Positions 1 through 9,799 of a stretch of 64,000 nt of DNA are shown here, one piece after another. Made by a program: the position numbers and the translations under genes. The DNA is from Liopterus haemorrhoidalis (taxonomy: Eukaryota > Arthropoda > Insecta > Coleoptera > Dytiscidae), in contig OZ020622.1 of assembly GCA_963971575.1 (NCBI GenBank), positions 2,828,279 through 2,892,278 on the forward strand, given 5' to 3'. Numbering within the stretch: position 1 is the first letter of the stretch; each line of letters begins with the position of its first letter. The notes under the pieces are model-generated. The model made no database searches. It was not told the DNA's origin and saw only the letters and a list, made by a program, of their open reading frames with translations.

Positions 1-154
1 TATTTCAATATAGGAATAGAGGTACTAAGTACCTACATATATCACATGGTGTAATCGTAAACTACAATTAAACTTATGTAGATTTATAGTGGGCGCTTGG
101 TTGAAATATTGCCCATTATTAAAAATTAATTAATTATTAATGATATTACCTCAG

Positions 155-351
155 GTGTGTCTTGGAAACACTTAGATATTATTAATTTACGAACTCTTTA
201 CCCTGTGGTTAATATCTTAAGACGTAGACTTGAGCCTTACAATCAACGTGGAGGATCAGAAGAGGACCAGAGTCTACTTCAAGCTGCACACATTTTGTTA
301 ATATTCGTATTGCATCTCCTGGAGGATGATATGATGACTAAACTGGTCTAA
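155..351 (+). CDS. Exon-like ORF of about 65 codons, possible terminal exon, unrecognised
   Basis: After a splice-acceptor-like ATTACCTCAG ending at 154, an open frame runs to a TAA at 349-351. An AATAAA poly(A) signal follows at 385-390, so this resembles the last coding exon plus short 3'UTR of a plus-strand gene whose upstream exons lie left of the window. The predicted peptide is mixed and soluble-looking at first (contains RRRLEPYNQRGG and SEEDQSLLQAAH), then has a leucine/isoleucine-rich helix, and ends DDMMTKLV. I do not recognise the family and see no transposase or RT motif. CASK runs on the opposite strand, so if real this gene would overlap or nest in CASK. A chance ORF in repeat DNA is the main alternative. 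Confidence 0.35.
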
Positions 352-384
352 AAATTGTGTTTTATAGCCCAGAATATCTGGTAC

Positions 385-390
385 AATAAA
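385..390 (+). terminator. Candidate poly(A) signal AATAAA
   Basis: AATAAA lies 34 nt after the stop codon of the exon-like ORF ending at 351. Such hexamers are common in AT-rich DNA, so it supports a 3' end only together with that ORF. Confidence 0.25.
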
Positions 391-540
391 GTATTTTAAA
401 GAATGCACTCGAAATTTAACTTTACATCTTTCTAAATTTCTTTTTTAGTCACCCTAATGTTTTGGAAGCAAGGACCTTTTTTATTTGGTTATCACACTTA
501 GGTAAAGTCCTTCTTGGTTATGGATCCGCACTTATATTTA

Positions 541-838
541 GATAAAAGATTTGTCTTTTAATTTTAAACAATATTTGTTTTTCATTTTTTGCTGTTAAGT
601 CAATAATAAGGGAGATAATTAAATTTTAACTTTTAAAGTTTTCCCGCCATAACACTTTAAATATTTATTCAATCAAAAAATTGTATTTAGATAAAAGATT
701 TGTCTTCTAATTCTAAACAATATTTGTTTTACATTTTTTGCCTGTTAGTCAATAATAAGGGAGATAATTAAATTTTAACTTTTAAAGTTTTCCCGCCATA
801 ACTCTTTAAATATTTATCCAATCAAAAAATTGTATTCC
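541..838. repeat. Tandem duplication, two units of about 149 bp
   Basis: Two adjacent copies begin GATAAAAGATTTGTCTT at 541 and 690. Both contain GGGAGATAATTAAATTT and TTTTCCCGCCATAAC and end near AATCAAAAAATTGTATT. They differ at only a few positions, so the duplication is fairly recent. No coding potential is seen. Confidence 0.85.
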
Positions 839-1800
839 CTTTTAATTGATTTCCTTTTATCACTTTACTTAAGAAATTTAAGCTAATCTAAGTTAATCTA
901 AGCTGTAAGAGCGTTCCATTTATAAGACATTGGCTAAGATAAACTAAGTTTTTTCCTCCCCCCTTTCCCTTGCTAAGACATTTGACTAACTTCTTAGTTT
1001 AGCCAAGCATTTAAACTTGTAAAAGGAAAGCAGCTATTGTATCATAGTACAACGATATTAAACAAAGGATAAATAGGAGTCTGGTCCTCCAGGCGTACCA
1101 CCAATACTCATATTAAAAATAGCCTAAAGAGAGTAATGTAGCTAGGATTTGCGCAACATAAACATACATTTCAGCCCATAGATTTTAGACCAAATATAGT
1201 CAAATCAATTTAATTTTTTTTTTTTAAATTTTCAATTTATTCAACAATTCACTAGGATCGGTAACTGTCGTTGTATATTTGTAGATGTACCTAACTACAT
1301 TACCCTCTTAATAGGAGTCGCCAACTTCAGAACTTTCAACACACCACAAAAACTTAACAATTCAACACTATACCAAAAACAGCAATAACTTATTCCACCT
1401 TTTAACAAAACAAACAAACTTCCGAACACCCCTAAACCTTCACAAAAACAATCATAAACTCCCCCTATCCCACACTGTTCAGTATCTCACCTTAGTATAC
1501 CTGACACTACTTTTAAAAAGTCTTCCTCCAGGATGTACTCTTCTTGAAAGTCTCCTGGAGGAGAGAGCACCGTCTATAAGCCGTAGGACGGCGCGCATAC
1601 TACTGACAAAACCACGTGGATTTTCCCCCGGAATCGCAAAATCGACACTGGAATTGACCGGCGCAACACGGCCACAATTATTTACTCACAAAGGGAAAAA
1701 GAGACCTTGTTTATTGGTTGTAAAATCGTGTAAAGACACAAAATATATATTTCGAAACTTTCATAATAAATGAGGATGAAACAACATTTTTCAATTTTAA
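839..1800. other. Non-coding stretch with a G-poor segment and a CpG-bearing patch
   Basis: No gene is recognised here. Roughly 1336-1490 is almost free of G on the plus strand (long A/C/T runs). About 1545-1680 is richer in C, G and CpG (for example GGACGGCGCGCAT). Neither patch gives a recognisable protein on either strand. Confidence 0.4.
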
Positions 1801-1888
1801 TATAACACATTATTTCTACCACAAAACTGTGCTATTGGGCTTCACAATAAAATACTTAACGTAACAATACGTTGTGACTTAACTAAAG

Positions 1889-2669
1889 CAGTGTTCTTCA
1901 ACCTTTTTGCCCCCGCGGACAGGTGAAAATAGGATAAATATTTCGCGGACCAGCTGAAAGCTAATACACAAATAAAAACCAATATATATAGTATTTTTAT
2001 TATTATAAAGGTATATGTTATACAGTTATATAATTACAATTTTTAGTGCGATATCTGCTGCTGCTTCTTTGTTAGAAAATTTGATATAGGTGGCTGCAGA
2101 GTTGTTTCTAAGAAATGAAGCGGTGCATTAACATTCATTCGATTTCTCTGTTTGGTTTTTATTATTGACAAGGCTGAAAAAATCTTTTCGCACAAATAGC
2201 AAGTCGAAAAAATGACTAATAATTTGATAGCTTTAAAACTTAAAGATGGATATTCTTTTTCTAGCAATTTACAAAATTGGGACAACGACTGCATTTTATG
2301 TCTGGACACCAGACTGACATCGCAAAACACTAACTTATTGTTGAATATGACTTTCTGGTTGACATCAGCAGCAATCAAATTTTTTTCCAAAAGTGGAAAC
2401 ATTTCTATATCTGCCTCTTATAAGCCGTTATTCCAAAGTGCTAGCTTCTACAGAAGTATGAAAAATAGCCGCAAGAGGCATTGTATTGGTGCTAGTAAAT
2501 ATTAAATAAATCATGGTTCGTACAAAAAATAACTTCTGCGTCGACAAAAAAAAAAAAAAAAAAAAATGTGCTATATACTCGTGAATAGAAGTGTGCATCT
2601 ACATGATTCGGTCGAAATATTTCGCGGACCAACAGGAATTTTCTGCGGACCACGGGTTGAAGAACACTG
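1889..2669 (-). mobile_element. hAT element with exact 8-bp target duplication
   Basis: The element starts CAGTGTTCTTCAACC and ends with its reverse complement GGTTGAAGAACACTG. It is flanked by a perfect 8-bp duplication AACTAAAG at 1881-1888 and 2670-2677. Subterminal repeats carry GCGGACCA-like motifs (TTTCGCGGACCAGC near 1941, TTTCGCGGACCAAC near 2619). At 781 bp it is far shorter than an autonomous hAT of 2.5 kb or more and keeps only the end of the transposase gene. An A run lies near 2548-2566. Its target was the RT gene of the surrounding LINE. Confidence 0.93.
2043..2402 (-). pseudogene. hAT transposase C-terminal fragment (dimerisation domain)
   Basis: The 119-residue minus-strand frame contains LLVIFSTCYLCEKIFSALS followed by IKTKQRNRMN. 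These match the C-terminal hAT dimerisation region, whose usual pattern is a TY-CE--FS--- block followed by K--R-RL. The RNase-H-like catalytic core and the BED zinc finger are missing, so only a remnant of a transposase of 500 or more residues is left. It lies wholly inside the hAT at 1889-2669 and reads toward the element's left end. Confidence 0.85.
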
Positions 2670-3288
2670 AACTAAAGCATTTGACTGTGTCTCCCATTCT
2701 ATATTGTGCAATAAATTAGACTACTATGGGGAAGAGATGGCATTAGAGGAGTTGCTAAAAAACTTCTAATGAGTTTCTTGTCAGAAAGAACTCAGCATGC
2801 GTGAATAATACTTTTTCAACGATTCAAAGAACGGACTTTGGAGTTCCTCAAGGCTCAATTTTGGGCCCGTTGTTCTTAATACTCTATATAAATGACCTGC
2901 CGCAAACACTACCGCCAAAACAATATTATACGCGGATGATAGTACCTTCATCATTAAAGGTGTCGACCTTGAGGCCATATTAAAGACCAAAGAAACAAAC
3001 AATGACGCATTTACATGGTTCACAACAAACTGAGTATTAATAAAGAAAAGACACATGACCTAATATTCAGACTTAACAGAAATTTTTCTAGAAATTCGAA
3101 ATATTATCCCTGTACCAAAACTAAATTTCTAGGATTTATTTTAGACGTCAGACTACCATGAAAAGATCATCTTTCTCACATTGCTGGTAAAATAAATTCC
3201 TATATTTACATGTTAAGTCTTGAACCATGTATCTCTGAAAACAACGAAACTAGTATATAATTCCCATGTACAGTCAAGTAAATGTTAA

Positions 3289-3673
3289 CAGAGCCGCAGT
3301 AAGAGGGGGAGGAGGGGGTGATGGCCCCTAGCGCACTAAGGAAAAGGGCGCCACATTGCGAAAGTGAGGACCTTTTTTTTTGCTCTTCACTTGGATTTAG
3401 GGAGGTGAGGACCTTTTTTTTGCTCTTCACTTGGATTTTGGGAGGTGATGACCTTTTTTTATTTTTTTGCTCATCACTTGGAATTTGGGAGGTGAGGACC
3501 TTTTTTTTGCTCCACTTGGATTTTGGGAGGTGAGGACCTTTTTTTATTTTTTTGCTCATCATCTAGATTTTGGCCGGTGAGAATCTTATTTTTGCTTATC
3601 ACTTACATTTATTTGCCAAGGGTGCCAAAACGCAGTTTTGTCGCTAGCGCAAGTTTTCCTTACTGCGGCTCTG
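3289..3673. mobile_element. Non-autonomous hAT (MITE-like) with internal minisatellite
   Basis: The ends are CAGAGCCGCAGTAAG at 3289 and CTTACTGCGGCTCTG ending at 3673. They are flanked by a perfect 8-bp duplication AATGTTAA at 3281-3288 and 3674-3681. Most of the inside is a minisatellite of 40-55 bp units (GTGAGGACC, a T run, GCTCTTCACTTGGATTT), about five copies between 3363 and 3600. There is no transposase. ORFs seen on both strands here are products of the repeat. Confidence 0.92.
3363..3610 (+). repeat. Minisatellite, about five units of 40-55 bp
   Basis: The unit is GTGAGGACC, then T(7-9), sometimes ATTTTTTTGC, then TCTTCACTTGGATTTNGGGAG. Units vary mainly in T-run length. A related array occurs at about 27903-28010. 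Confidence 0.85.
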
Positions 3674-3719
3674 AATGTTAATTAGATTATTCGGTATCCG
3701 CACTATCACTGTTAATATC

Positions 3720-4340
3720 TATTATAGTGTCTTACGATAATTTTCTCTTTAATCTTCTGATTTTTCGCTTGCCCAGTTCTTTGTGTGTGGCACCGGAGCA
3801 CTGTCCAATTCTGTGGAAAAATGTTAACAGCTTTTTCATGAATTCTTCTATTGTCATTATACCCAGTTCGTCGTGTAAATGGCTGTTCCTGATAAACCAC
3901 GGGCTGTTGGTGGCGATCCGTAATGCTTTCTACTGAAAAGCTTGCAATTTTTTAATGTGTGTTCGGTGTGCAGCACCCCATACCATGCACGCGTAGGTCA
4001 AGGTAGGTCTCAGTATACTTTTATATATTAAGAGGGAACATTTTCTTTTTAGGGTTGATTCCTATTCACTAATGGATAGAGCATCGCTAATTTAGTTTGG
4101 GCTTCTCGTAATTTTTTCTTAATGTGGTGTCTCCATGTTAGTCTGTTATCGAGATGCACCCCTAAGTATCTTATTGCTTGGTAAGGCGGGTTCCATGGAA
4201 TAATGTTGTTAATAATTATATCTGGCAGGTTACTAGTTTTTCTTAGCGTGAACATTTTTATTTCACATTTATTGTATTTAGTTTAAAACACCATTTTTTA
4301 AAATAATCAGTAGTGATGTCAAGGTTTTTTTGTAGATATA
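3720..4340 (-). mobile_element. LINE (jockey-like) RT C-terminal fragment
   Basis: On the minus strand, translation gives IKMFTLRKTSNLPDIIIN and then IRYLGVHLDNRLTWRHHIKK (4106-4165), the RT thumb motif of jockey-type LINEs. Beyond a stop come TYACMVWGAAHRTH-like residues and a degenerate tail (to about 3720) resembling the end of ORF2. Stops and frame changes interrupt it. The ORF at 4049-4255 is its longest open part. It faces the plus-strand LINE that ends near 3288. Confidence 0.8.
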
Positions 4341-4344
4341 ATTC

Positions 4345-4581
4345 CTAAATACAACATACTTTTTCCAACGATGTTCCAGTGCTATATTCTACCCCGGAAC
4401 TGCGATTTCTAAACTCAAAACAGCCGTTTACCACCGGTTCTAGCTCATTATTTGTAGAAAACCGCATTCTTATTTCATACAAGGTATTAAGGCTTGATAA
4501 GTTTATCTCTTCCCAGTTTAGAATGTCTTTTAGATAATTTTCAAACACCTTCCCTCTGAAGCATTCTTCTAAGCATCTCAA
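4345..4581 (-). CDS. Unrecognised exon-like ORF, 78 codons
   Basis: A minus-strand open frame encodes a charged peptide containing FENYLKDILNWEEINLSSLN and YEIRMRFSTNNELEPVV. Base composition is more even than in the surroundings. A good splice donor, AAAAA|GTATGT, lies close to the ORF end (about 4354). Possible acceptors (TTAG, TTCAG) lie near the first codons. I recognise no family and it does not match CASK L27, PDZ or SH3 sequence. It adjoins a jockey-like LINE on the same strand, so it may be unrecognised transposon coding sequence. Confidence 0.25.
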   Translation of the reverse strand: MRCLEECFRGKVFENYLKDILNWEEINLSSLNTLYEIRMRFSTNNELEPVVNGCFEFRNRSSGVEYSTGTSLEKVCCI

Positions 4582-4861
4582 TTTTAATTAATCAACCCTT
4601 TAACTGATACTAATGATGTTAATTAACGAAACACAAAGCTATCGTAATATTACCTCGGGTTAAAATCAATTTTGAAACAGAATCTACAGAATTAATATAC
4701 TGAATAGTTAATAGTTTTACTAGATGAAACTGGAGTATACATAAAAGATTGTTAAAGGAAGTACTTGGTAAAGTTTTACAAATATCAGTATTCGTAATTC
4801 TGACTGCAGTTTCGGTGTAAATCATTATCAAAACTACAATGAATACGTATTTATTTTAGCT

Positions 4862-5170
4862 CGAAACTGTCAGCCTTTCTTGCCCACTGTTCAGCGTAGG
4901 CCTCCTCAAGCTTTTTCCATTCGGAACGATCTTGTGCTATTGATTTCCAGTTTCACGCAGCTCTCTTTACGTCATCCGTTTACTTAGGGGTTTTCCTCTG
5001 CTTCTGTTGGTATCTCTGGGTCTCCAATCTAGGATCTTCTTTGTCCACCTGTCATGTTGAAGTAACATGTCCAGCCCAGTTCCATTTAAGACGAGCAATT
5101 CTTTCGATGAAATCACATACTTTTGTTTGTTCTCGAATCCACTGATTTGTTTTTGTTGTCCGTAGCGATT
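4862..5170 (-). mobile_element. RTE-type LINE, C-terminal fragment
   Basis: On the minus strand the translation contains IARLKWNWAGHVTST, then TDDVKRAA, then AQDRSEWKKLEEAYAEQWA. This order (WAGHV, D-KR-A, AQDR--W--LEEAY-QQW) is the well-known C-terminus of RTE/BovB-like LINE ORF2. One stop and frame drift are present. Only about 100 codons remain and no RT catalytic region is present. Confidence 0.85.
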
Positions 5171-5206
5171 TTTTTCGTGAAACAGTTTTTTCTAGTGCGT
5201 TCTAAA

Positions 5207-6229
5207 AATGAATGACATTCATTTCGAGCAACGGTGTGCTATCAGGTTTTGCTTCAGACTTGGACACAGTGCACCGGAAACTTTTGAAAAACTTCAGCAG
5301 GCTTACAGAGACAGTGGGTTAAGGACCCAGGTTTGGTGGTTTAAGGCATTTTCAGAAGGAAGAGAGTGAAGATGAATCCCGCAGTGAAAAGCCTTCATCT
5401 TCAAGAACCGATGAAAATGTCGACAGAATCCGAGATTTTGTGCGTACAGATCGTAGGTTGACAGTCAGAATGATCGGGGAAGAGTTGAATTTGACTCACA
5501 CTACCGTTCATCAGATTTTGACCAATGAATTGGGGATGACAATGCGTCTTGTCACACAGCAATTTCAGCAAACAAGATTTTGGCCAGTAAAAACATTCCT
5601 GTGGCTCCTCGGCCAACATATTCACCTGACTTGAGTCCTTGTGACTTTTTCCTCTTCCCAAGATTGAAACATCCGTTCATAAGATCAATTAATTGGGGAT
5701 GACAATGTGCCTTGTCATACAGCAATATCAGTAAACAAGATTTTGGCCAGTAAAAACATTCCTGTGGCTCCTCAGCCTCCTTATTCGCCTGACTTGAGCC
5801 CTTGTGACTTTTTCCTCTTCCCAAGATTGAAAAATCCGTTCATAAGACCAATGAATTGAAGATGACAATGTGCCTTGTCATACAGCAATTTCAATAAACG
5901 AGTTTTTGGCAAGTAAAGACATTTCTGTGGCTCCTCAGCCTCCTTATTCACCTGATTTGTGTCCTTGTGACTTTTTCCTCTTCCCAAGATTGATAAATCA
6001 CCTCAAGGGACGTCATTTTGGGACACTCGAAAACATTCAAACGTCTTTAACCGACCAGCTGAAAACTATTCCAGTATCCGAGTTCCAGCACTGTTATGAG
6101 AATTGGAAGAACCGTCTCCAGCGCTGTGTGGCTTCCCAAGGAAGTTATTTTGAGGCAATATTGAATTGTAATTCAATACGAATATAAAAAAATAAAAAAT
6201 TAGTCCGGTTACTTAATTTACACACCTTG
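5207..6229 (+). pseudogene. Mariner transposase, scrambled by internal triplication
   Basis: The N-terminal part (5207-5550) reads MNDIHFEQRCAIRFCFRLG, later RTDENVDRIRDFVRTDRRL and LTHTTVHQILTNELGM, which are the two helix-turn-helix motifs of a mariner transposase. One early stop lies near 5368. The catalytic region has collapsed into about three tandem copies of a ~160-bp block (starting near 5521, 5690 and 5849). Each carries a fusion of GMTMRLVTQQFQ-like sequence with PPYSPDLSPCDFFLFPRL (the third catalytic Asp region). The third copy continues into an intact C-terminus ending near 6187. The 3' terminal repeat CCGGTTACTTAATTTACACA ends at 6229 before TA. The 5' terminal repeat is not seen. 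It cannot encode a working enzyme. Confidence 0.85.
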
Positions 6230-6369
6230 TATTTTAAATATGCCAAAAATTTCCAAAGTAAACAGTTGCCAGATGGCAGCACATGTATGTGACAATATTA
6301 AGTGAGACTTTTGATCATTTTGTTTACAAAATCCAACTTCAAGCATTTTTTATTTTAATGGCCTGTGCT

Positions 6370-6490
6370 TCTTCGGCAATTAGCCAGGATGATTTTTATT
6401 TTTGAGAAAATTCCATGCCTGAACGGGATTTGAACCTGAGACCTTAGCAACGCAGATCACATGTGTTACCACTACTCTACGCCGGTCGGT
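6370..6490 (-). repeat. tRNA-derived SINE head
   Basis: On the minus strand the sequence has a tRNA-like arrangement: A-box-like GTAGAGTAGTGGTAACAC, anticodon-arm-like middle, and a B box GGTTCAAATCC with CCCGTTCAGG after it. The acceptor stem does not pair and there is no clean tRNA end, so this is a SINE or pseudo-tRNA, not a tRNA gene. Related heads occur at 7985-8058 and 30880-30937. Confidence 0.65.
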
Positions 6491-7619
6491 AACTTCAATC
6501 ACTAAAAGAAACCTCATGAAAACTTTGGAAAATGAAAATTCCAGTCAGTTTTGCTTAAAAATTTGAGATAGCCTTTGGTACAGTCTACAAGATGTTTGTA
6601 AAACTTTTGAAGTAACTTTTTTCGTTTCCACCTGACCTTAGAAGTTTGAAAATTCTAAAATTCGCTCATAACTCTAGGATATCAAAGCCAGTCTGTCTTA
6701 TATATCTTAAACATTGTATCTTATATTTCCTGGGCCAGACGCAAGTAGATACGTGCCTTCAATACTGAGATGTAAAAATGGTCTTATACTCCACGTGAAC
6801 CGCAGGATGGGCCGTAAACATGCCACTTCCGGCCTCCAGAGAGTGCTGGCGCATGCTCCAAATGTTCCGGTAAAACAGGGTTGGATTACAACAAATGTAA
6901 CGCTCACAAGATTATTAATTTACGGAAGATTTATGAAATGAGAAAAATATTGATTTAAGAAGTCCGCTTTTTTACTCTACAAAACTACATAGAATTTTTT
7001 TCTTAGTGTAAAAAAATATCTCAACCGGCGAATGGAAAACACGTATGTCGGTTTCTTACATCAACACATGTGTCACGCCCGTAAGGCCCTCATTATTATT
7101 AAATTAAATTTATTTAATTTAATTTAAAACACAATTTTTTTGGTGTTTTTATAAAAGGTTGAGAGCCGTTCCTTGCCGGTTTCAACATTATTTTTTCACC
7201 TAATCACTCACATGCTGACTGATCAGAGAGTACATCGCCTGTCGATTTAATTATTTAACAGTTCCAAATAAATTCACGCATCTCTATCGCGAATTAGTGA
7301 TATATCACCCTCTTGGTTTATCATTTAATTTTTGTGCATCAGCACCTGTTGAAGAAACCATCCGAGGACCCAGGAACCTGTTTTTGGGAATCAGTACCAT
7401 GTAATGTAAAGTTGGGATGATATTATAATTTTTAATGGGGGCCCATATTTCATACACTCAATCCTAATTCGAACGTTTTACAAATTTTCATAGTTGGATT
7501 TGAATCAAATTATATTTCTATTTTTCGACACAATGCAATTTTGAATATTGTATATAAGACTTTGGGCTAGATGTATGCCAATTAAAAGACCATTTCTTCA
7601 AAAACTTATCGCGAAAAAC
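6491..7619. other. No gene seen; GC-richer patch near 6720-6900
   Basis: The interval is mostly AT-rich. About 6720-6900 has more even composition and ORFs of 66-75 codons on both strands (6707-6907 minus, 6714-6941 plus). No splice context or family is recognised. It is probably old transposon sequence. Confidence 0.4.
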
Positions 7620-7621
7620 AA

Positions 7622-7985
7622 AAGGATTCTCTAGCGACATCTGTCAGAAATATTTTTAAAAAAATATTCACGTTATTTTTTAAAGGCTCATTACCAAAAT
7701 TATCGAAAATATTTTGAATTAAATTTTCGCGCCATTTGATAAGGACTCACTAACAACATCTATCGGGAATATTTATGACTAAATTGCGCGCCAATTTTTA
7801 AGGATTACTTGTGACATCTATCCAAAATATTTTTAACTAAATTACAATCCCCGCTTTTTAAGGACGTACTAATCACATACATCAAAAATCTATGGAAATA
7901 TATTGGATTTTTAAGGAAATACTGGCGACATCCGTCGGAAATATTCTGAACTAAATTTACGCGCCATATTTTAAGGCTTCTAATT
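7622..7985. repeat. Degenerate tandem array, period about 60-70 bp
   Basis: Five or six diverged units share GACATCTATC-like, then AAATATTTTT, then AACTAAATT, GCGCCA and TTTTTAAGGA. Examples start near 7632, 7755, 7812 and 7926. Units differ strongly, so the array is old. It abuts a tRNA-like SINE head at 7985. Confidence 0.65.
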
Positions 7986-8058
7986 TTTCTTAATTAAAAT
8001 CCATGTCTGAACGAGATTCGAACCGGAGACATATGTATACTATGCTACACCAGTCGGC
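7985..8058 (-). repeat. tRNA-derived SINE head (eroded)
   Basis: The minus strand keeps a B box in CCGGTTCGAATCTC and an A-box region, GCCGACTGGTGTAGCATAG. It resembles the heads at 6370-6490 and 30880-30937 (shared GCCGNCNGGNGTAG). It is too diverged to be a working tRNA. Confidence 0.55.
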
Positions 8059-8670
8059 GTTAAGTATTAAACTTACAGAATGTGATTAAATTGTCAAAGA
8101 TGTTCAAATCCCGGTGAGAATTGTTTAAGTTTGTTCCAATTTGCTTTGAGATATTTTAAACTTATTTAGGGTCTAAATATTTTTAGTACGGACCTTGTTT
8201 TATCACTATGCATTCGTCTGGTCTAAGTTACGGCTTTGAAGTTTTTAATCTAGCAGAAACCTAAAAGTTTTTGGTGATCTGGTCTGTAATGAGCCCTGAA
8301 TATTTAAGAGAGGGTTAAAAAGATAATCATGTTACTAGGTAAAGCGTAAAAGAGTACTTGTTCAGAACAAGGGCCCGATAAAAAATCAATTTGCAATTTT
8401 ATCGAAAAATACATTTAATAATATATAACAATGTTTCCAAAATTAAGGTCTACGGCCCGGGAAACTGGTCCTTAGGGAAAATATACCAGTCCTCAGATAA
8501 TATTAGAATAATTATCTTATGAAATAAAATAACTATTTTATTTAACAACCATATTATAGGGGTTGAAGGATGAAGTTTACCACCAGAGCCGTAGGAGAGG
8601 GTTGTAATCATCCGAGTGAAATATAACCATTATATACGAGTTAAATACAATATTTTATCTACTACCATAA
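8059..8670. other. No gene seen
   Basis: AT-rich intronic DNA without recognisable ORFs or clear terminal repeats; probably decayed transposon sequence. Confidence 0.4.
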
Positions 8671-8674
8671 GGGT

Positions 8675-9044
8675 GTTTACGGTTTAGGTTGTCACGAGAA
8701 GGGACCTTGCTTGGGTTATTTCATGTTTCAGGTTTGGTATATGAAAATTTAAAATTCCAACTGTGAAACCATGGAAACGAATGGCATATGTCAAAAATTT
8801 TAATACCTTTTTCCATATTTTGAAGACAAAAAAAAATAAATAAATAGGAATTTTTTATTAATGACAAAAAAATGAAAATGCAGTGTAAAGGACATTTTAT
8901 AATGACAATCAATTTAATCTAGAATTTGCAATGCGAGTATGATTTACAAAGCTTAAACAAAATGACCAAAAGTCCGAATTAATAGATAAAAATAACTAGA
9001 TTTCAAAATCTAGTTCCGCCTAAACGTTTGGAATAACCTATATT
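8675..9044. mobile_element. MITE, family with GTTCCGCCTAAACG ends (copy 1)
   Basis: The right end reads TCTAGTTCCGCCTAAACGTTTGGAATAACC in two blocks around 9009-9044. The left end is eroded but keeps GGTTTAGGTTGTCACGAG and GGGACCTTGCTTG. The interior shares GTGAAACCATGGAAAC and CAAAGCTTAA with copies at 18123-18325 and 26155-26532. There is no ORF of significance (the 8721-8912 frame is repeat-derived). Confidence 0.75.
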
Positions 9045-9435
9045 TGACAGGATTTGAATAAAAACTGTGTTTTATCCTACGTCCTTTTTCGTAACTAACA
9101 AGAACAAACCTATCCTTCCAGATGTCACTACTATCTTGAAAACCTTCTACTTTACCGACATAAATATTTTTCTTTAAGACGCTAGGCGTCTATTTTCGAC
9201 GCCGGGTGTCAAATTCAAATGTAACTCACCAAAGTAACGCCAAGTAATGTACACAAGTCACCAAAAATACTGATATGCGATAAATTTTCATGTTTATCGA
9301 CAACCATAACGGAAAATCCATGAAAAGGCTTTTTATAATTTTGAACATTAAAAACAGAATAACACACCATAACAATGGACTAAATTAAAGTTTTTATACG
9401 GTTTGGAACACTGTAATAATTATTATTTAAAAATA

Positions 9436-9729
9436 CAGTCATACCCCGCTTTACGACAATTTAATTTAGGACACTTCGTTGGTATGACAGTTATAAAATA
9501 TACTCCAGTATCCAACAGCTGTCTCGTTGATTCGTCGACATATTGAGCTTACTTTACGCTGATATGATCAGATCATATGAAAATATTATTTATTTAAATA
9601 ATATATTGTTTTTTATATATATTATGCACAAGGCTTTTTCAGTACAATAAATGCATCAACTAGTGAAAACCAAAACAATGGTATGTTTTACGTGAATTTT
9701 TCGGGTATAAACATGTCGGAGTATGTCTG
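9436..9729. mobile_element. Pogo-like MITE
   Basis: The ends CAGTCATACCCCGC and GGAGTATGTCTG are imperfect inverted repeats flanked by TA on both sides (9434-9435 and 9730-9731). CAGT-ACC-type ends with TA duplication fit pogo/Tigger-like Tc1/mariner elements. The 294-bp interior is AT-rich and non-coding. Confidence 0.7.
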
Positions 9730-9799
9730 TATTTATAGATAAAAATTTAAAAATTTTCACTATTCGCGCAAAAAATTGTAATATATTTTTTTTAAACAA

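Larger units (their letters stand above)
1805..3288 (+). mobile_element. LINE reverse-transcriptase fragment split by a hAT element
   Basis: On the plus strand, removing the hAT insertion at 1889-2669 leaves an RT stretch reading DLTKAFDCVSHS (the RT motif carrying the first catalytic Asp). After a frameshift come GVPQGSILGPLFLILYINDL (about 2840-2899) and the catalytic box LYADD (about 2928-2942). A piece resembling the RT thumb, KTKFLGFILDVRLPW, follows near 3117-3161. The pattern fits non-LTR retrotransposons of the jockey/CR1 type. The copy has frameshifts and stops, lacks an endonuclease domain and is 5' truncated, so it is inactive. It is cut again at 3289 by a second hAT insertion. Confidence 0.85.

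Noticed and set aside
2212..2505. 97-codon plus-strand ORF
   Set aside because: It overlaps the recognised hAT transposase remnant on the opposite strand and is its shadow.
3206..3562. 118-codon Lys/Ser-rich minus frame (and the plus frame 3318-3533)
   Set aside because: They are products of the minisatellite inside the hAT at 3289-3673.
6395..6490. Possible functional tRNA gene
   Set aside because: A- and B-box-like motifs are present but the acceptor stem does not pair and related heads recur in the window, so it is a SINE.
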